A DNA stretch of 64,000 bases from Ampelocalamus luodianensis (Eukaryota > Streptophyta > Magnoliopsida > Poales > Poaceae): positions 22,951 to 86,950 of the forward strand of contig JAYEVH010000367.1 in assembly GCA_036346255.1 (NCBI GenBank). The letters run 5' to 3'. Positions within the stretch are counted from its first letter, which is position 1; each line of letters opens with the position of its first letter. Made by a program: the position numbers and the translations under genes. This document shows positions 34,762 through 46,411 of this stretch, one piece after another. The notes beneath the pieces were generated by a model. That model ran no database searches and was not told where the DNA came from. It saw only the letters and a list, made by a program, of their open reading frames with translations.

Positions 34762-34978
34762 GTTACTCCCGGTACAAAAGAGTACGGTTTTTTTTTACAC
34801 GTATAGTCAAACTTTTAAAGCTTTGATTATTGATATCTTTTTTAATATTTAGATTGAACAAATAAAAATAGTATGCATAGATTTATCTCGGAAAGAACTT
34901 TCAAAAAAGTATAACTTTATTAAGTTTTATAAATCTATTACAATAAAAATTAATGGTCAAAATCACGTTTTGGGGACA
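34762..34978. mobile_element. Probable Tc1/mariner-type MITE
   Basis: TA followed by CTCCCGGTACAAAAGAGTAC, AT-rich, with inner phrases (aaagtataactttattaag, ttataaatctattacaata) common in rice MITEs. The right inverted end is only roughly matched (gttttggggaca), so limits are approximate. Confidence 0.4.
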
Positions 34979-36584
34979 TATCTAGAGTAAGATTGAACTG
35001 ACTTCCAAGAAAAAAGATTGAACTTACTACTAAAAGGTGACCTTGCACGTTGTATTCACATTGTTTCCCGTGACTAGAGTGAGTATGCAATGAATGAATT
35101 TGTGCTTTCCATTTCATGTCAATTCACATGCCCATGGTTGTCAAGAATTAAGATGCAGTATCCTAGGACCACAATGGCCAAATTACGTCCCGGGGGCATC
35201 TCCCTTTCTTGAAGGAAACAGAGTTCCTGCTACTAGCTGGTGTGACCTGCAACTGTAATACAGTTCAGGCATTATTGACCCTGCAATTAGCAACCTCGTA
35301 ACTGTAGAGTGGGCATTTCTGCAGGGATCAAGTATTCAAGTTTGCTGCTATAAAGTGCAGCGCGCAACTGTAGAGTGAGCATTTCTGCAGGGATAATGTG
35401 GTGGTTACTTAATTAGGCTCCTATGGTTCGCTCATGGATCAAAATCCTTTTAGGACTTTCAAGGTTTTATATGTTAACCTCTATTTCCTGCGCATGTAGA
35501 TACTTGCGGTACCAAAACAAAAGTCCACAAATTACTCCAAATGTAATAATTGGGTTTATACTTTTCTATAAAGTCCACTTATGCTTGTTTACTAGGAATA
35601 AAACTTCCAAATTTTAAAGCAAATAAAAACTAGAAATGATTATTGATTTTACATCAAATTAAGTACCTGTAGCTGGAGTAAAAAAAATTGGAATAAATCC
35701 GTTCACATGTTATTGACACAGCGGATAGCAAACAAGGGATCATGAAAAATTTGTGGTGGCAAATAAGGAATTGACTATAAAAAAATTGGAACTAATTGTA
35801 ACTGATACAGGTGTTTGTGTAGTTTTGTTGTGTTACACATCAAATACGTCTTCCCGAGTTAGCTTAGTTGGTTTATCACCTTGATACATTCGTTAAGGTC
35901 CATTTGGAACGCATGCAAGGGTAAGTTCCTACAAAATTCCAATGAAATTCCGCTCCATACAGATAACACAATTTATCTGATGTCAAATTGGAACTATGCT
36001 TAACTAAAACCACGTGTGTACTTCTGTAGCACACTGGCCCAAAATTCGCTCAATGCTCAGCCCACTGATGGGATGGACCGGCACATGTATAGTACATCAT
36101 TTACACTTTTGTCCTCGCTTCGTGTAAAAGGGTTAATCCGGATGTGCTACGTTTAAACCCAACATGTATTATATGTTACTTCAACTCACTTTGGACAAAT
36201 AATACACATGAGCCACACTACAAACGGGCTAGGGTATTACAAATTGACTATGTTTTTCTTGCGAGGATTTACTCTAAGATTTATGAACTCAAGAGGAGAG
36301 GATTGCAGAGGGGGGTTGCAAGAGTACACATTTCCCTTCTCTCTGCACAAAATCGTGAAAAATGCTGACTTTAATTGGACCCATCTGTAAAATACTGTTA
36401 ATCAGTGGACCCTTACAAACATAGGAACAAAACATGAGCCTTGTACAAATAAACTAATTGGCCTTGTATGATCGTACATATACAGTGGACCCTTACAAAC
36501 ATAGGAACAAAACATGTGTTTTTTGCTTTGATGTCAAGACCTAAACACGAATAGTGTTAGAATCGTGCAACATGATATACGTAC
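34979..36584. other. Intergenic with small duplications
   Basis: No gene seen. AACTGTAGAGTG(G/A)GCATTTC (continuing TGCAGGGA) occurs twice at about 35298 and 35367. CAGTGGACCCTTACAAACAT (continuing AGGAACAAAACATG) occurs twice, 36403-36436 and 36483-36516, 80 bp apart. Confidence 0.5.
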
Positions 36585-36670
36585 CATCAGCCCAAGTTCT
36601 TCAGCTGCAGTTAATTCACCATCTTGGGCTCTGATGGAAGAAGACTCTCCAAGCTCTTCTTCAAGAATTT
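36585..36670 (-). other. Possible orphan exon, 86 bp
   Basis: On the minus strand CTTTGTTACAG precedes, and GTACGTATATC follows, a stretch open in one frame that reads ILEEELGESSSIRAQDGELT and then AAEELGLM. The acidic, codon-biased reading and canonical AG/GT borders look like a real internal exon. No family is recognised and no neighbouring exons were found within 1 kb, so it may be a gene remnant. Confidence 0.35.
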
Positions 36671-37420
36671 CTGTAACAAAGATAGAGGGATGTCAACGGA
36701 AGGGTGAGTCGAAGACAGACAGTGAGCATCATGTGGTGAAAACAGGAAGAATCAAGTACAGGTGAACCTGAATCTCCGGACTAGGCCCAGAGTAACATGA
36801 TAGTTGGTACTAATGCATAAGATTTATAACAAAAGAAGGTACCCCACTTTTTTTTTGTGTGTTTACTCACCTGTGGTTCAGCACACTCCTTGGGTAACTT
36901 TCTAGCAGATACATTTGAAAAATGCATGGATCAAACTGTATTAGGAATCGTAAACAATGAACTCTGCGGTTAATAATTGTAGCGTATTTCCTAAATGAAA
37001 GCACAAGCTGTAATGGCAGACAGCATAGAGTAGTAACAAAGTGTACAACCTTTTCTTTTTCAACCTGCAGAACTCATAATAAATTGCTTTGTAAATATTC
37101 AGATGCAGTGAAGTATAAAATAAATGAAGTGGCAACGCTAAGCTACTACCTGATGGAGAACTTCTAGGAGTGGGGAAAGATCTTGCAATTAATTAAAGAG
37201 TTCATTTCTCCAAATGCAACCTGGGTATGGGTTTCTGCCATCATAATGGAGCAGTATGTTACTAACAACTTATGTAAATTAAAAACAGCATCATGCCATT
37301 AAACCAACAGTATTGATTTATGCATTAGAAAAATTCTGCGCATTCATAACAGCGAAGGGAGATCTAAAGGATTTCAACGTCGCTACGCTGCGCACATAAA
37401 ATTCTCTTACATAGAACGGC

Positions 37421-37744
37421 AGTGATGAGGACATCAATCTTAATGATGCAACCACTACTTCGACCCGCTGCACTGCATCCTCTACTTCAACAACATTTTC
37501 TTCAATTAGACTTTCGGTTACTTCAATTCCATATTTCCCAATTAGGCCTTCGACGGATCCAACTCCTACTCCTCCAATTGGGCCGAGCTACTTCTACTCC
37601 TACGAGCTGAGCTACTTCTAGTTCACCGGACCGTACTACGCTTACATGCTATGGTGCTGTATCACCTATTATTGGCCCACGGGCTATGTAATGTATTGGC
37701 CGACGTGGCCCATGTTTTGGTTCTGCTGCAACACTTCTCTTTAG
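37421..37744 (+). other. Ser/Thr-rich to aromatic-rich open frame, unidentified
   Basis: One frame runs from 37421 to TAG at 37742 with a single internal TAG near 37619. The first part is Thr/Ser/Pro-rich (TTTSTRCTASSTSTTFSSI); the second is rich in Tyr, Trp, Phe and Cys (YAYMLWCCITYYWPTGYVMY). It has no start codon at its head and no known domain. Could be chance or a decayed exon. Confidence 0.2.
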
Positions 37745-38291
37745 GACATTCTTTAGGGTGCTCGGTGTGGCACGGCAGGATGTGGACAGGGGTTGGCGGC
37801 TAGGGTTTGGCTGCCAGCTCCTCCTCCCTTGCTCTCCTATGGGTAGCCAACTCGGCTTGGGCTAGGCCTTGGCCCATTACGTCTTCCCCTCTCCCATCCC
37901 CTAATGGGTTTAGAAAAATAAATTCTTTAATCTAAACTCCCAATCCCTTTCCTAATTCTTCTAATTACCCAAAAGGATAACCAGGTATTGCATATTTTGG
38001 TGCTCGATTGCCATTGGAGCGTTATCTAGGTCATCTCTGCAAATGTGAATGATGACAGGGTAGCAGTCTCTCGTCCTTGCATACCTCGACTAGGGTTCTC
38101 TTCCTAGCTCCGCATCGACCCATCACTGGTAGGACGTGTAGACCTGCCACCAACGATCTCTCCAACTCCTTCCTAAGCACGAAGCCAATGATGCGGTGCA
38201 GCCCCGTTTGGGGCCCAAACATACAGTTTTCCACAAATACGAGGGCAGTTACCCAAGAACACGATAAACTCCTTCGTGTCAGCAATCAACA
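37745..38291. other. Intergenic, no gene seen
   Basis: Mixed composition with gcccattacgtcttcccc-like promoter phrases. An 84-codon minus-strand frame at 38031-38285 has no recognisable features. Confidence 0.3.
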
Positions 38292-38435
38292 TTGGATCGA
38301 ATTAGTTTATTTCTTTTATTAGAATTTCCAGTTTAGTTGTTGACTTAGTTAGCAAATTGATTAGGTAGTCCTTAAAAGGATGTGTAATCAGATGTGTTTG
38401 ATGAGAGAATAGAGAAAACAGAAAACTTTGGCATG
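38292..38435 (+). repeat. Copia-type LTR fragment (left copy)
   Basis: About 140 bp matching 40877-41010 (ttgttgacttagttagcaa, tgattaggtagtccttaaaa, tgagagaatagagaaaacag). Truncated at both sides. Confidence 0.65.
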
Positions 38436-38615
38436 GACTGTTCGCATGGACCAAGTCCATGACGGCCAAGCCCCACCTGTCATTGACTGTGGCCACTTTC
38501 AGATGAGAAATAACTAAAAAGAAATTAAAATGCCAAGGGCCCCACCTGTTATTCACTAGTGCATTTCTCAATTAGAAAATAAAACAAAAAGAAAAAAAGA
38601 AATCCCGAGGGGTCC

Positions 38616-38662
<47 letters not shown>

Positions 38663-40694
38663 TTTCTTTTTAGGATTTAATTTAGGGTTTAAACTTGCTC
38701 ATTTTAACTCCAAATCGAACAATTTTTGTTTTTAAATTTATCTAAATTCAAAACCTACCCAACCATACCGAAAACACCCATTTTGGAGTTCGTTTGAATT
38801 TTTTAATGCTATTTGAATCTTTTTATGTTTATTTGGACTTTGGTTACTTTCACGAATATAGACGTCGAAGCTCCCGAAGAACAATAAGTCGAGCAAGACC
38901 AAGGCCCACAAGACCTAGAACAAGGCAAGTCAACAGCTTGATCATTTTCTCCGAAGTTTTAATGCAATTTATATTGTTTTCAATTATAAAATTGCATTGC
39001 TATGTTTTATACATATATGTTGCTTTAGCTTATAGTTAATATCCTAACTAATAATTGTGTATAAACTTCCAACCCTTAAACTTTGATAATATCATTTGTC
39101 GCCCTAGATTAATGGAATACCTGATAGTTACTAAATACATACTTAAGGGTCATACTTAGCTTTGCGTAGTGACATTGACATGCAGGCAGTAAATTGCCCC
39201 GACATCATTAAAACCTTTGAAAATGAGATTGGACAGTCTAGGTTGGAATCTCGCTGATATGTTGACTAGAAAACGTATTTCAAAATAAAATAAAACCAAA
39301 AACAGATTTTGACTCAGGCAACTGGAAAGCATGGTAGGAGCTGGAAAGAGCACGACAGAGTAGGTAAGGGGAAGTACCACCCGAGTCAGTAAAGAACCGA
39401 GTTCTTGTACAACCTCTCGTGTAAAAACAGTGTGACTATAAGTCTATAATGGGTACGACCTGGCTGATTAATTTGTTCGCCTCAGCATTGCTTCATCATC
39501 CTGCTAATGTGGCATGTATTATAGTCTTAGTTGACAACCACTCTGGGGTGGCACGGTTATAATGCATTAGGAAACCACTGCGGTGCTAAAGGGGGCTATA
39601 GAGGGTGGCATGCACTATGGCCTTAGCTGACAACCACCTTGAGGATGGGGGTCCAAAGGGTGGTGCGATTGTATTGCATTTGGAAACCACCTTCGGTAGC
39701 GAAACTTAGCGGATGGGGTTGCGTTAGGTAGGGCATTGTAAAAGCCTTGTGATAATCAACTTAGTCGCACATCTATGGAAATGTATCAAGGATATTATAA
39801 GTTGATTGTCTCTTGTTGGTAAAGTGTACGGACTCTGCAGAGTGATAAAACTATCTAGATAGCCATGTCCATAGTCATAGGCGGTGTCGAGAACTTACTT
39901 GAATTAGCTTTCATTTTTATAAAACAATTTATGGGAGTGAAAGAAAGGATGGGTTGGAGCCCAATGAGTGGAAATAATGGGTTGGAGCCTAGAAAAGTGA
40001 AATAACCTAGTTAAGAACCAGTGAGAAGTACGGGATGTGACCCGAGCATTGGGTGGTTGGAGCCACTCGATGGTATAGGAGGTTTGAGCCTCTACTAGTA
40101 CTTTACAACAAAACTCAGTTTTATCAAAACTTGTGTTATTTGAAATACTAGGTCTTAAGAATTGCTTACTAACTATTCTAATTCAAACTTAGCTTTGTGC
40201 AAATAATAGAACAATGGACCTTTCTTTGATTAGCCTTGCATATATAATAACTGCATTTTGTATGTTAGCTCGTGAGTACAATTGTGTACTCATGCTCGCT
40301 CGTAAATAATATTCAAAGCCGTTGGATCAAGACCCCTATGCCTACTTCGTGGCATCTGGGCAAGATGGTGAAGACGATGGAGGAGCTTAGGTCAGGACCT
40401 CCTAGTCGTTTGTCTGTGGGCAGAGTGAATGGATCCACCCCCTTCTTCTTTTTTTGCTTCCGCTCGTATCCCCACTTTCTGTGTTAAAGCACTATGTGTA
40501 CTATATTAGCATGTTTGGCCCCTTTTATAAGACAGTTGGTTGTACGTCCTATTTATATAATAAAGTATGCTATTATAGTATGAATGTGATGTATGTGAAT
40601 AAACCAATAATGTATCTGTGTGTGCTATCTATTGATTCAGGAAATGACACAACTTTACACGGTGGGTCCCGAGTTGCAAATTTGGGGTCCGACA
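38436..40694 (+). repeat. Long gypsy-type LTR remnant inside the copia remnant
   Basis: Ends TTTGGGGTCCGACA at 40694 and contains the shared long-LTR blocks (agtcgcacatctatgg, ctcttgttggtaaagtgtac, ctctgcagagtg, at 39750-39850). Its 5' end is not identifiable and the flank TGCGT is not duplicated at the left, so the left part was lost or rearranged. Confidence 0.55.
38617..38659. repeat. (CT)n microsatellite
   Basis: About 21 CT units in the LTR remnant. Confidence 0.95.
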
Positions 40695-40784
40695 TGCGTT
40701 TAGTTTGCTTGTAGATTGCTTCATGTGGAGGTGTAGCTAGTAGTTCAGATCATGCATTGACTCTAAAGTCATCAACTAGGAGAA

Positions 40785-41020
40785 GACAAGTCTGGATTAG
40801 GGGAGGATTGTTGGAAAGTATTATAGACTTGCTATGTAATAGGACGTTAGGATCCTAATATAATAATCATCGGATCAAATTAGTTTGTTTTCTTTGTTAG
40901 ACTTTCCATGTTTAGCTGTTGACTTAGTTAGCAAGTTGATTAGGTAGTCCTTAAAAAGAGGTGTAATAAGATGTGTTTAATGAGAGAATAGAGAAAACAG
41001 AAAAGCTTTGGCTAGGCAAG
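40785..41020 (+). repeat. Copia-type purine tract and 3' LTR start
   Basis: A purine-rich tract ATTAGGGGAGGAT precedes TGTTGGAAAGTATTATAGAC at 40809, the start of an LTR whose body matches 38292-38435. The end is unclear, about 41020. The element has lost its whole coding region to the rearrangement at 38436-40694. Confidence 0.6.
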
Positions 41021-41042
41021 TTGCAGCCGAGCACCAAAGTTC

Positions 41043-41530
41043 TTATGTGGGCACGTTTTTGTTCTTTTTCACTATGAATTGGTGTGTGTATACAGGTGCT
41101 CGTGTGAGTTGTATCCACGGGGTGTGGGTAGCTTGTGTGACATTTTCTAACCTTCCGAGGACGGCTCTTAGCTCATCCATGGCTGCTGAACTAAGAACCG
41201 AGCCCCGCCGCCACTTCCCGGCGGTGGAGCTTGACGCCAACAGGGGGCAACAATTTCTTGGTCCGCCCATGGTGCCTCGGTGAGTGTGCCACTATACATG
41301 AAGGTGTCGAGCACGTAATGGCCTCGGTACATGGCCCCCATAAGAATGGAGAGCTGCAGGAGCATCACCTCTGTTCTTCATGTGCCGTGCCACGGCCTCC
41401 TCGATGACCTTGTGTGCTCGCAGAAGCGCTCTCCGCAGCCACTCGAGCTTCTCACCGGTGGTCATCAATCATCATCTCGGTGCACCGTCTGATCATGGAG
41501 GAAATGAACCTGCTGAACAGCCCTCCCATG
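41043..41530 (-). pseudogene. NLR (NB-LRR-like) N-terminus, broken
   Basis: Remnant of a grass NLR-like gene of the type beginning with a helical Rx_N-like region. Reading down from 41530: GLFSRFISSMIRRC, a frameshift and TGA near 41462, EKLEWLRRALLRAHKVIEEA plus VARHM, another frame change near 41375, LLQLSILMGAMYRGHYVLDT with FMYSG, then MDELRAVLGRLENVT and VYTHQFI in a third frame. The order and the MYRGHYVLDTF motif match this family as I know it. No NB-ARC P-loop follows. The copia LTR at 40809-41020 lies beyond its 3' side. It is a dead fragment, not a functional resistance gene. Confidence 0.65.
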
Positions 41531-42120
41531 ACTGCAGACAATAGCGTCTCATAAAAATAGTAGATTTAAGGGGGCAACTATTACACGGTAACTTGTTTTT
41601 TTAATCACAGCTGATTTATGCACCGTTAGATTTTGATCCAACCATCCATATCTCTTTCCCTCTCTCCCATATATACTTCCCTCCACCCTCCTAACCCTAA
41701 TTCCCTTCACCCTTCGTGGCCGCCCCCTCCTCACTGCCGCCTCCTACAGCCTTGCTGGCGCTGCCACCGCCGCCGGCGAGGCCTGCTGGCTAGCTCCTCC
41801 CTTCGCCCCAACCACCTCCCGCGCCGTTGTTCTTCCTCTTCTCCGGCGATCCGCCCCCACACCACCCTCCTTCCTCGTCTCTGGCGGCTACGGCCGTTGG
41901 ATCCGCCGTCGCCTCCCACCATCTCCTAACCTCTATGTTTCCTATCGCCCCGGCAACTGCCGTTGCCCACCGCCCTCCTCCATCCCCGGCGCCGACGGCG
42001 CCATCCACTGTCGTGCCTCCGCTGCCCCGTCCTCCCTCTAAGCCCAGGGGGCACCGGTGAACCCCAGCTGCGACGGGAGACGGTAGCACCGAGAGGACGA
42101 TGACGGCCAGCCAGAGCACG
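41531..42120. other. GC-rich segment between NLR remnant and LTR element
   Basis: A TATA-like CATATATACTTCC near 41670 is followed by a C-rich stretch to 42060 with Pro/Ser/Ala-rich frames on both strands. No credible gene. Possibly an old promoter or transduplicated fragment. Confidence 0.3.
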
Positions 42121-42125
42121 AATCT

Positions 42126-45071
42126 TGTAACATCCTATTTCAGTGCAAGATCTTCAGGGATCATTTGCTCAATCTCCGAAACTTTCCCAAATTGTGCAGA
42201 AATCCAAACCCCCCCGAAAGTCTACCCTAACCCTTCCCCTACCTCCCTAGCCTGGCATCGCCATGCCCTGTCATCGCCATACCCCGGCCGTGCCAGCCGC
42301 CTCGACCCTTCGCCCCCGCCAGCCGTGTTAGCGCCTCGGCAACCGCGCTCCTCCCCGTCGCCCCTTCTCCCTCTTCACGGGCCTGCTCCCGTGTCAAGAC
42401 CGCCCCGGCGACCGTGCCCTCGTCCCGTCCCATCCCCCTTTCCCGCCTCGGCTGTCGCACAACCCACGCCGCGCAACCTTGGCTCTTGCGCCACGCCGAC
42501 GTCAACGGCCACCTCCCTCCCCGGATCCAAAGCTCCCTCCTCTTCGGCTATAAGAAGAGCCGCGCTCTCCCCCCTCCAGCCGAATCCCCCTCACTCACCC
42601 CTTCCTTCCCCGAGCAAGAAAGCCGAGCAAAGATTTGAAGGAGACTCACCTTGGGTTCCCGCGCCGCTTCGTCTCCGAGGTCGCCGCTCGCCGTCGTCAC
42701 CGCGCGCCTTCCCCGAGCCCCCTTCTTCTTCCCGAACGCCGCCGCTCCCTCTAGCCGCTGCTGCGTCGCGCCCCCGAGCTCTCCTCTCCTCGTGCGCCGT
42801 CGCCCTTCATCGCCCCCTCCGTTTCCCCTTTCTCCCGATCGCCCGAGTGAGGCTCGGACCGAGAGTCCCCCCCGCCCCTTTCTTCCATTCGGCTGCCGAG
42901 CCCACGGGCTGCGCGCGCCTTGGCCCATTTGACGCCGGGCCGAAGTGTTGAAGACTGTGGGCCGCCGCCAGCTTTTTTTTATTTCTTTTTCTTTTTCTAT
43001 TTTAATTCAAAAGAGAGACTTTAAAATCTTTTTTCTCCCTCTTTTCAACTCCAAAAATTGTGAAGTTTGTTTCTAAAAATGTCTAAAATCAAGCTCTTGT
43101 TGTTGGTACTAGTTTGGTTTATTTTGGAGTTCATTTGATGATTATTGTTGCTTATTTGTTTTGTTTGCTCGCTTGTTTCTTTTTCCGGTACGATCGTTCG
43201 CGTAGAGTTTGAAGAAGCTGGAGACCCCCACTTCGATCAAGCTCAAGAGTATCAAGATCACCTAGCGCTAGACCCAGGCGAGTCAACACTTTGATCATAT
43301 TGAACCTACATTTTATGCAAATTATGTTCTTTTAAATTATCAAATTGCATGCTTTAATTTCCTTATGTAAATGTATGTTAAATACCCTAAGGTAGTTAAA
43401 TGTCAATTTGATGTTTAAATATTAATACACCATCCCTTGATAATTGAATTACCTTAAGACATTGTCACCCTAGTAATTATATGGTAACTATACTAGTTTA
43501 GGCTATACTTAAGCGCCATGCTAGCCTTGCTTAAGTATCGGGGTATTATCTACCCCATTTATCATCTTTTAAAAATGAACATGATTTTTGGGCAGTCATT
43601 GGATGTAAATGACTGAGATGGTTGTGTTGATGTATTTTCCTACATCTCAAAAACCCTAAAAATTGCTATCACATCTGGGCGGATGGTATGATGGATGGTA
43701 TGTTGGTGGGTGCTAATGCAGCCCAAGGAATGTTGGTTTGTGGATGGTATGTGATATGAACCGCCCAGATGGCCCATAAGGACTTAATCCTGTGATGACC
43801 TCCCAATGTAAAACAGTACAACCACATGTCTATAATGGTGTCGACCTGGCCAAATAATTTGTATCCGTTAGTATGAGTTGCACCAGGCAGATGACCCGCT
43901 ACGCCATAAGCCTTTGTGGTTATGGGTTGGGGTGTACGACTTATGGGTCTATGTGAGCGTAAGCCGTGTGGCGCAAGAGGGGGTCTGGGTAAGGGTTGAT
44001 GGGTCTATGTGAGCGTAACCCTTCTCAGGTGAAACCTTAGCGGGTGTAACAAATACTGGGGGATGCATTGTAAAGGCCTTGTGACGATCTCCCCTTGACT
44101 CACATGTCTACGGAAACATGTGTACATGTCAAGATGATTGTCTCTTGTGGGTAAAGTGTACAACCTCTGCAGAGTGTAATAAACTGTTCGAATAGCCGTG
44201 CCCACAGTCAAGGGCGGACATGGGAACTTACATGAGTTAGTTCTATTTATAAAACCTTTGTGGGTGGGATAAAATGTGATGGGTCGTTGTGACCTTGGAT
44301 TTGGTTTTTTCCTGGGTAGTCGAACCCAGAGTAGTTAATAGGTGGATGTAACCACCATCAAAAATAAGCATGAGGTGGAGGTAGCCTCTACTGTTATAAA
44401 TATTGCATAAATAATCTCTCTTAACAAAAATACAATTTGGTTAAAATGCTAAGTGATAGGACTTTCTAATATTGGTATTTAAAATATTGCTTTGCGCAAA
44501 TAAAAGAACCCGAGCCATCCTTGTTAAGCCTTGCATGTATATTGTTGCATACTGTGTGTTGGCTCGCGAGCACGGAAGTTGTGCTCATCCTCGCTCTTTC
44601 CCCCCAACCCTCAGAACCCGTGGATCATGGAGACTACACCTACTACGAGGACCTGGACGCCGAGGAGCAAGGAAATGAAGAAGAGTAGTATAGTTCCTGT
44701 AGTCTAGCTCTCGCCTCAGTCTAGTTGGCTCCGTTGGTACTCGTGTACATCCTATATTATCCAAACCCTTGGCTAATATCGGTCGTACACATGGTACCCC
44801 AGTCGCTTGCCTGTGGAGAGACTTGCCCTACCCTTTTGCTTCCGCTATCGTACTCAATGTTTTGTAATGAACTCATTTGGCCTGATCGGCCCTATTGTAA
44901 GCTCGACCCGACGTGGTCTATTTAAACTCTGATGCTTGTATTAATGAATGGTTTGGTCTACGCGATGTATGAAATGATTCAGCAATGTATCCTGTGAGCG
45001 CTATCTACTGATCCAGGGAATAGCGCAGCTTTTTCACAGAGGATTCTGGATTACGAAATCCGGGTCCGACA
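42126..45071 (+). repeat. 5' LTR, 2946 bp
   Basis: Contains a GC-rich section (42200-42950) that produces a 283-codon Pro/Ser/Ala/Arg-rich frame starting in the flank; I do not regard it as a gene. The second half has the gcaagagggggtc, accttagcgggtg and ctctgcagagtg blocks common to the LTRs at 12941, 13942 (reverse), 27413 and 38436. Confidence 0.85.
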
Positions 45072-45075
45072 GAGC

Positions 45076-45088
45076 TGGTATCAAAGCA
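45076..45088 (+). other. Primer-binding site
   Basis: TGGTATCAAAGCA, four bases after the LTR: an initiator tRNA-Met site with one change (A for G). Confidence 0.75.
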
Positions 45089-45278
45089 TACGACTGTAGG
45101 AGCCTTAGTTAGATTGGTCGTTGCCTAAGGACTCGAGTCCTATTTTCAAAACCTAAGAAAAGCTTTGGCAAAATATAGCGTATTTATTGCTCTCACTCAT
45201 CCCTCTTAGTTCTTTACTCATCTCTACTTCACTTGAGTTTTTACTATGTTGCTGACTCTCCTATTTTCAAAATGTTAG

Positions 45279-45671
45279 ATGACCACACCGTCGTCTGATG
45301 GCCCGTGGGACTTTTTCTCACACGGAGAAGAGTTCGGAGAGTTCGTGGACATTCTTCGCCAGCTGATGCAGCACCTGGATTACTGCCGCCAACCCATCTT
45401 CAGGGGCCGGAAGACTTAGATCTTGGACTGAGAGTCCTGGACTATGGAGGTTTTCCTCTATGCCAGAGAGGGTGAGTTCATCGCTCACACCTTCAGACCC
45501 GCAACTCCCCAGAGCAACTGTTATGAAGCAGTCCAAGATGCAGCACGTTTCACCCGCACCCGTCTGAGCCAGATGCACGAGGATCTTCTGCTGGAATCGC
45601 CCTTCCACTACGTTCTGTCTCTCCAGGAAGGAGAATTCGACCCTGAGATCTTCGTCGTCCTGTTGGTGTAG
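45279..45671 (+). pseudogene. Upstream ORF of the gypsy-type element, two stops
   Basis: One frame from the ATG at 45279 (MTTPSSDGPWDFFSHGEEFG) to TAG at 45669, with an internal TAG at 45417 and a TGA a few codons later. The second part reads MEVFLYAREGEFIAHTFRP and ends in DPEIFVVLLV. No catalytic motif. Long-LTR grass elements often carry such an extra ORF ahead of gag; the function is unknown. Confidence 0.5.
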
Positions 45672-45974
45672 TCAGGCTTAGTGTAGGTTAGCCAGTAGTG
45701 CTTGCTAGGTAGTCTCTTGGTTGCAAGCGCTTTGTCCTTTTATAGACATTGTGTTTTGTATCCTGTGTCGTGGCTCGGCATAGCCTATATGCTATGTTTC
45801 AGGAGTCATGTAACACTTAACCCCCCCTCCCCCCCTTAATATAATTGCGGACGTTGTAGGCTTTGTATTGCACTTGATCTGTTTTTCTCGTTTGGTTTAA
45901 GTTCTTCTGTGTGTCTTAGAGGGCTAGTAACCCTCATATATCTCCTTTAGACCTAAGCCTAGGTTGTTCTTCAG

Positions 45975-46190
45975 ATGGCGCCCAAGAGAGCCACCGCCCC
46001 AAGCCGTGGTGCCTTTGCAGCAGGCCGTGGTCATGGCCGTGGTCGTGGTCAAGATCTGTCTTCCCCACCGCCATCGTACCCGACCGTGGCCCAGCTGATT
46101 CAGATTCTCCAAGCTATGCCAGCCAGTCAGCAGGATGGAGCAGCCAATTGTAACTCTGAGCTAATGGGTTCCTCAGGGCAAGACCTCTAA
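45975..46190 (+). pseudogene. Truncated gag start
   Basis: 71 codons beginning MAPKRATAPSRGAFAAGRGH with a GRGHGRGRG patch, then PTVAQLIQILQAMPASQQ. Basic Gly/Arg-rich gag N-terminus typical of grass gypsy elements. It is cut by the internal deletion; the last codons are filler sequence. Confidence 0.6.
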
Positions 46191-46222
46191 CTCTGAGCTA
46201 ATGGAGCAGCCAATCGTAACTC
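46188..46222 (+). other. Deletion junction with templated filler
   Basis: Between the gag fragment and the 3' LTR remnant, TAACTCTGAGCTAATGG and AGCAGCCAAT(T/C)GTAACTCTGA each occur twice, the second copies in swapped order. The right side joins at CTGATCGGCC, which is also in the 5' LTR near 44882. This is a typical repair scar. Confidence 0.7.
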
Positions 46223-46411
46223 TGATCGGCCCTATTGTAAGCTCGACCCGACGTGGTATATTTAAACTCTGATGCTTGTATTAATGAATGGTTTGGTCTA
46301 CGCAATATATGAAATGATTCAGCAATGTATCATGTGAGCGCTATCTACTGATCCAGAGAATAGCGCAGCTTTTTCACAGAGGATTCTGGATTACGAAATC
46401 CGGGTCCGACA
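46222..46411 (+). repeat. 3' LTR remnant, 190 bp
   Basis: Matches 44883-45071 closely. It ends GGGTCCGACA and is followed by AATCT. Confidence 0.85.

Larger units (their letters stand above)
42126..46411 (+). mobile_element. Long-LTR gypsy-type element, internally deleted
   Basis: 5' LTR 42126-45071 (TGTAACATCC...GGGTCCGACA, 2946 bp), an iMet-type primer site variant at 45076, the start of an internal region, then only the last 190 bp of the 3' LTR (about 46222-46411). The target duplication AATCT is intact at 42121-42125 and 46412-46416. All pol and most of gag and of the 3' LTR are gone. LTR length and sequence resemble rice RIRE3/RIRE8-like elements (inferred). Confidence 0.88.

Noticed and set aside
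42100..42951. 283-codon Pro/Ser/Ala/Arg-rich plus-strand frame
   Set aside because: It starts in the flank of the LTR element and crosses its TG border, so it cannot be an old gene. The sequence is the GC-rich part of the LTR.
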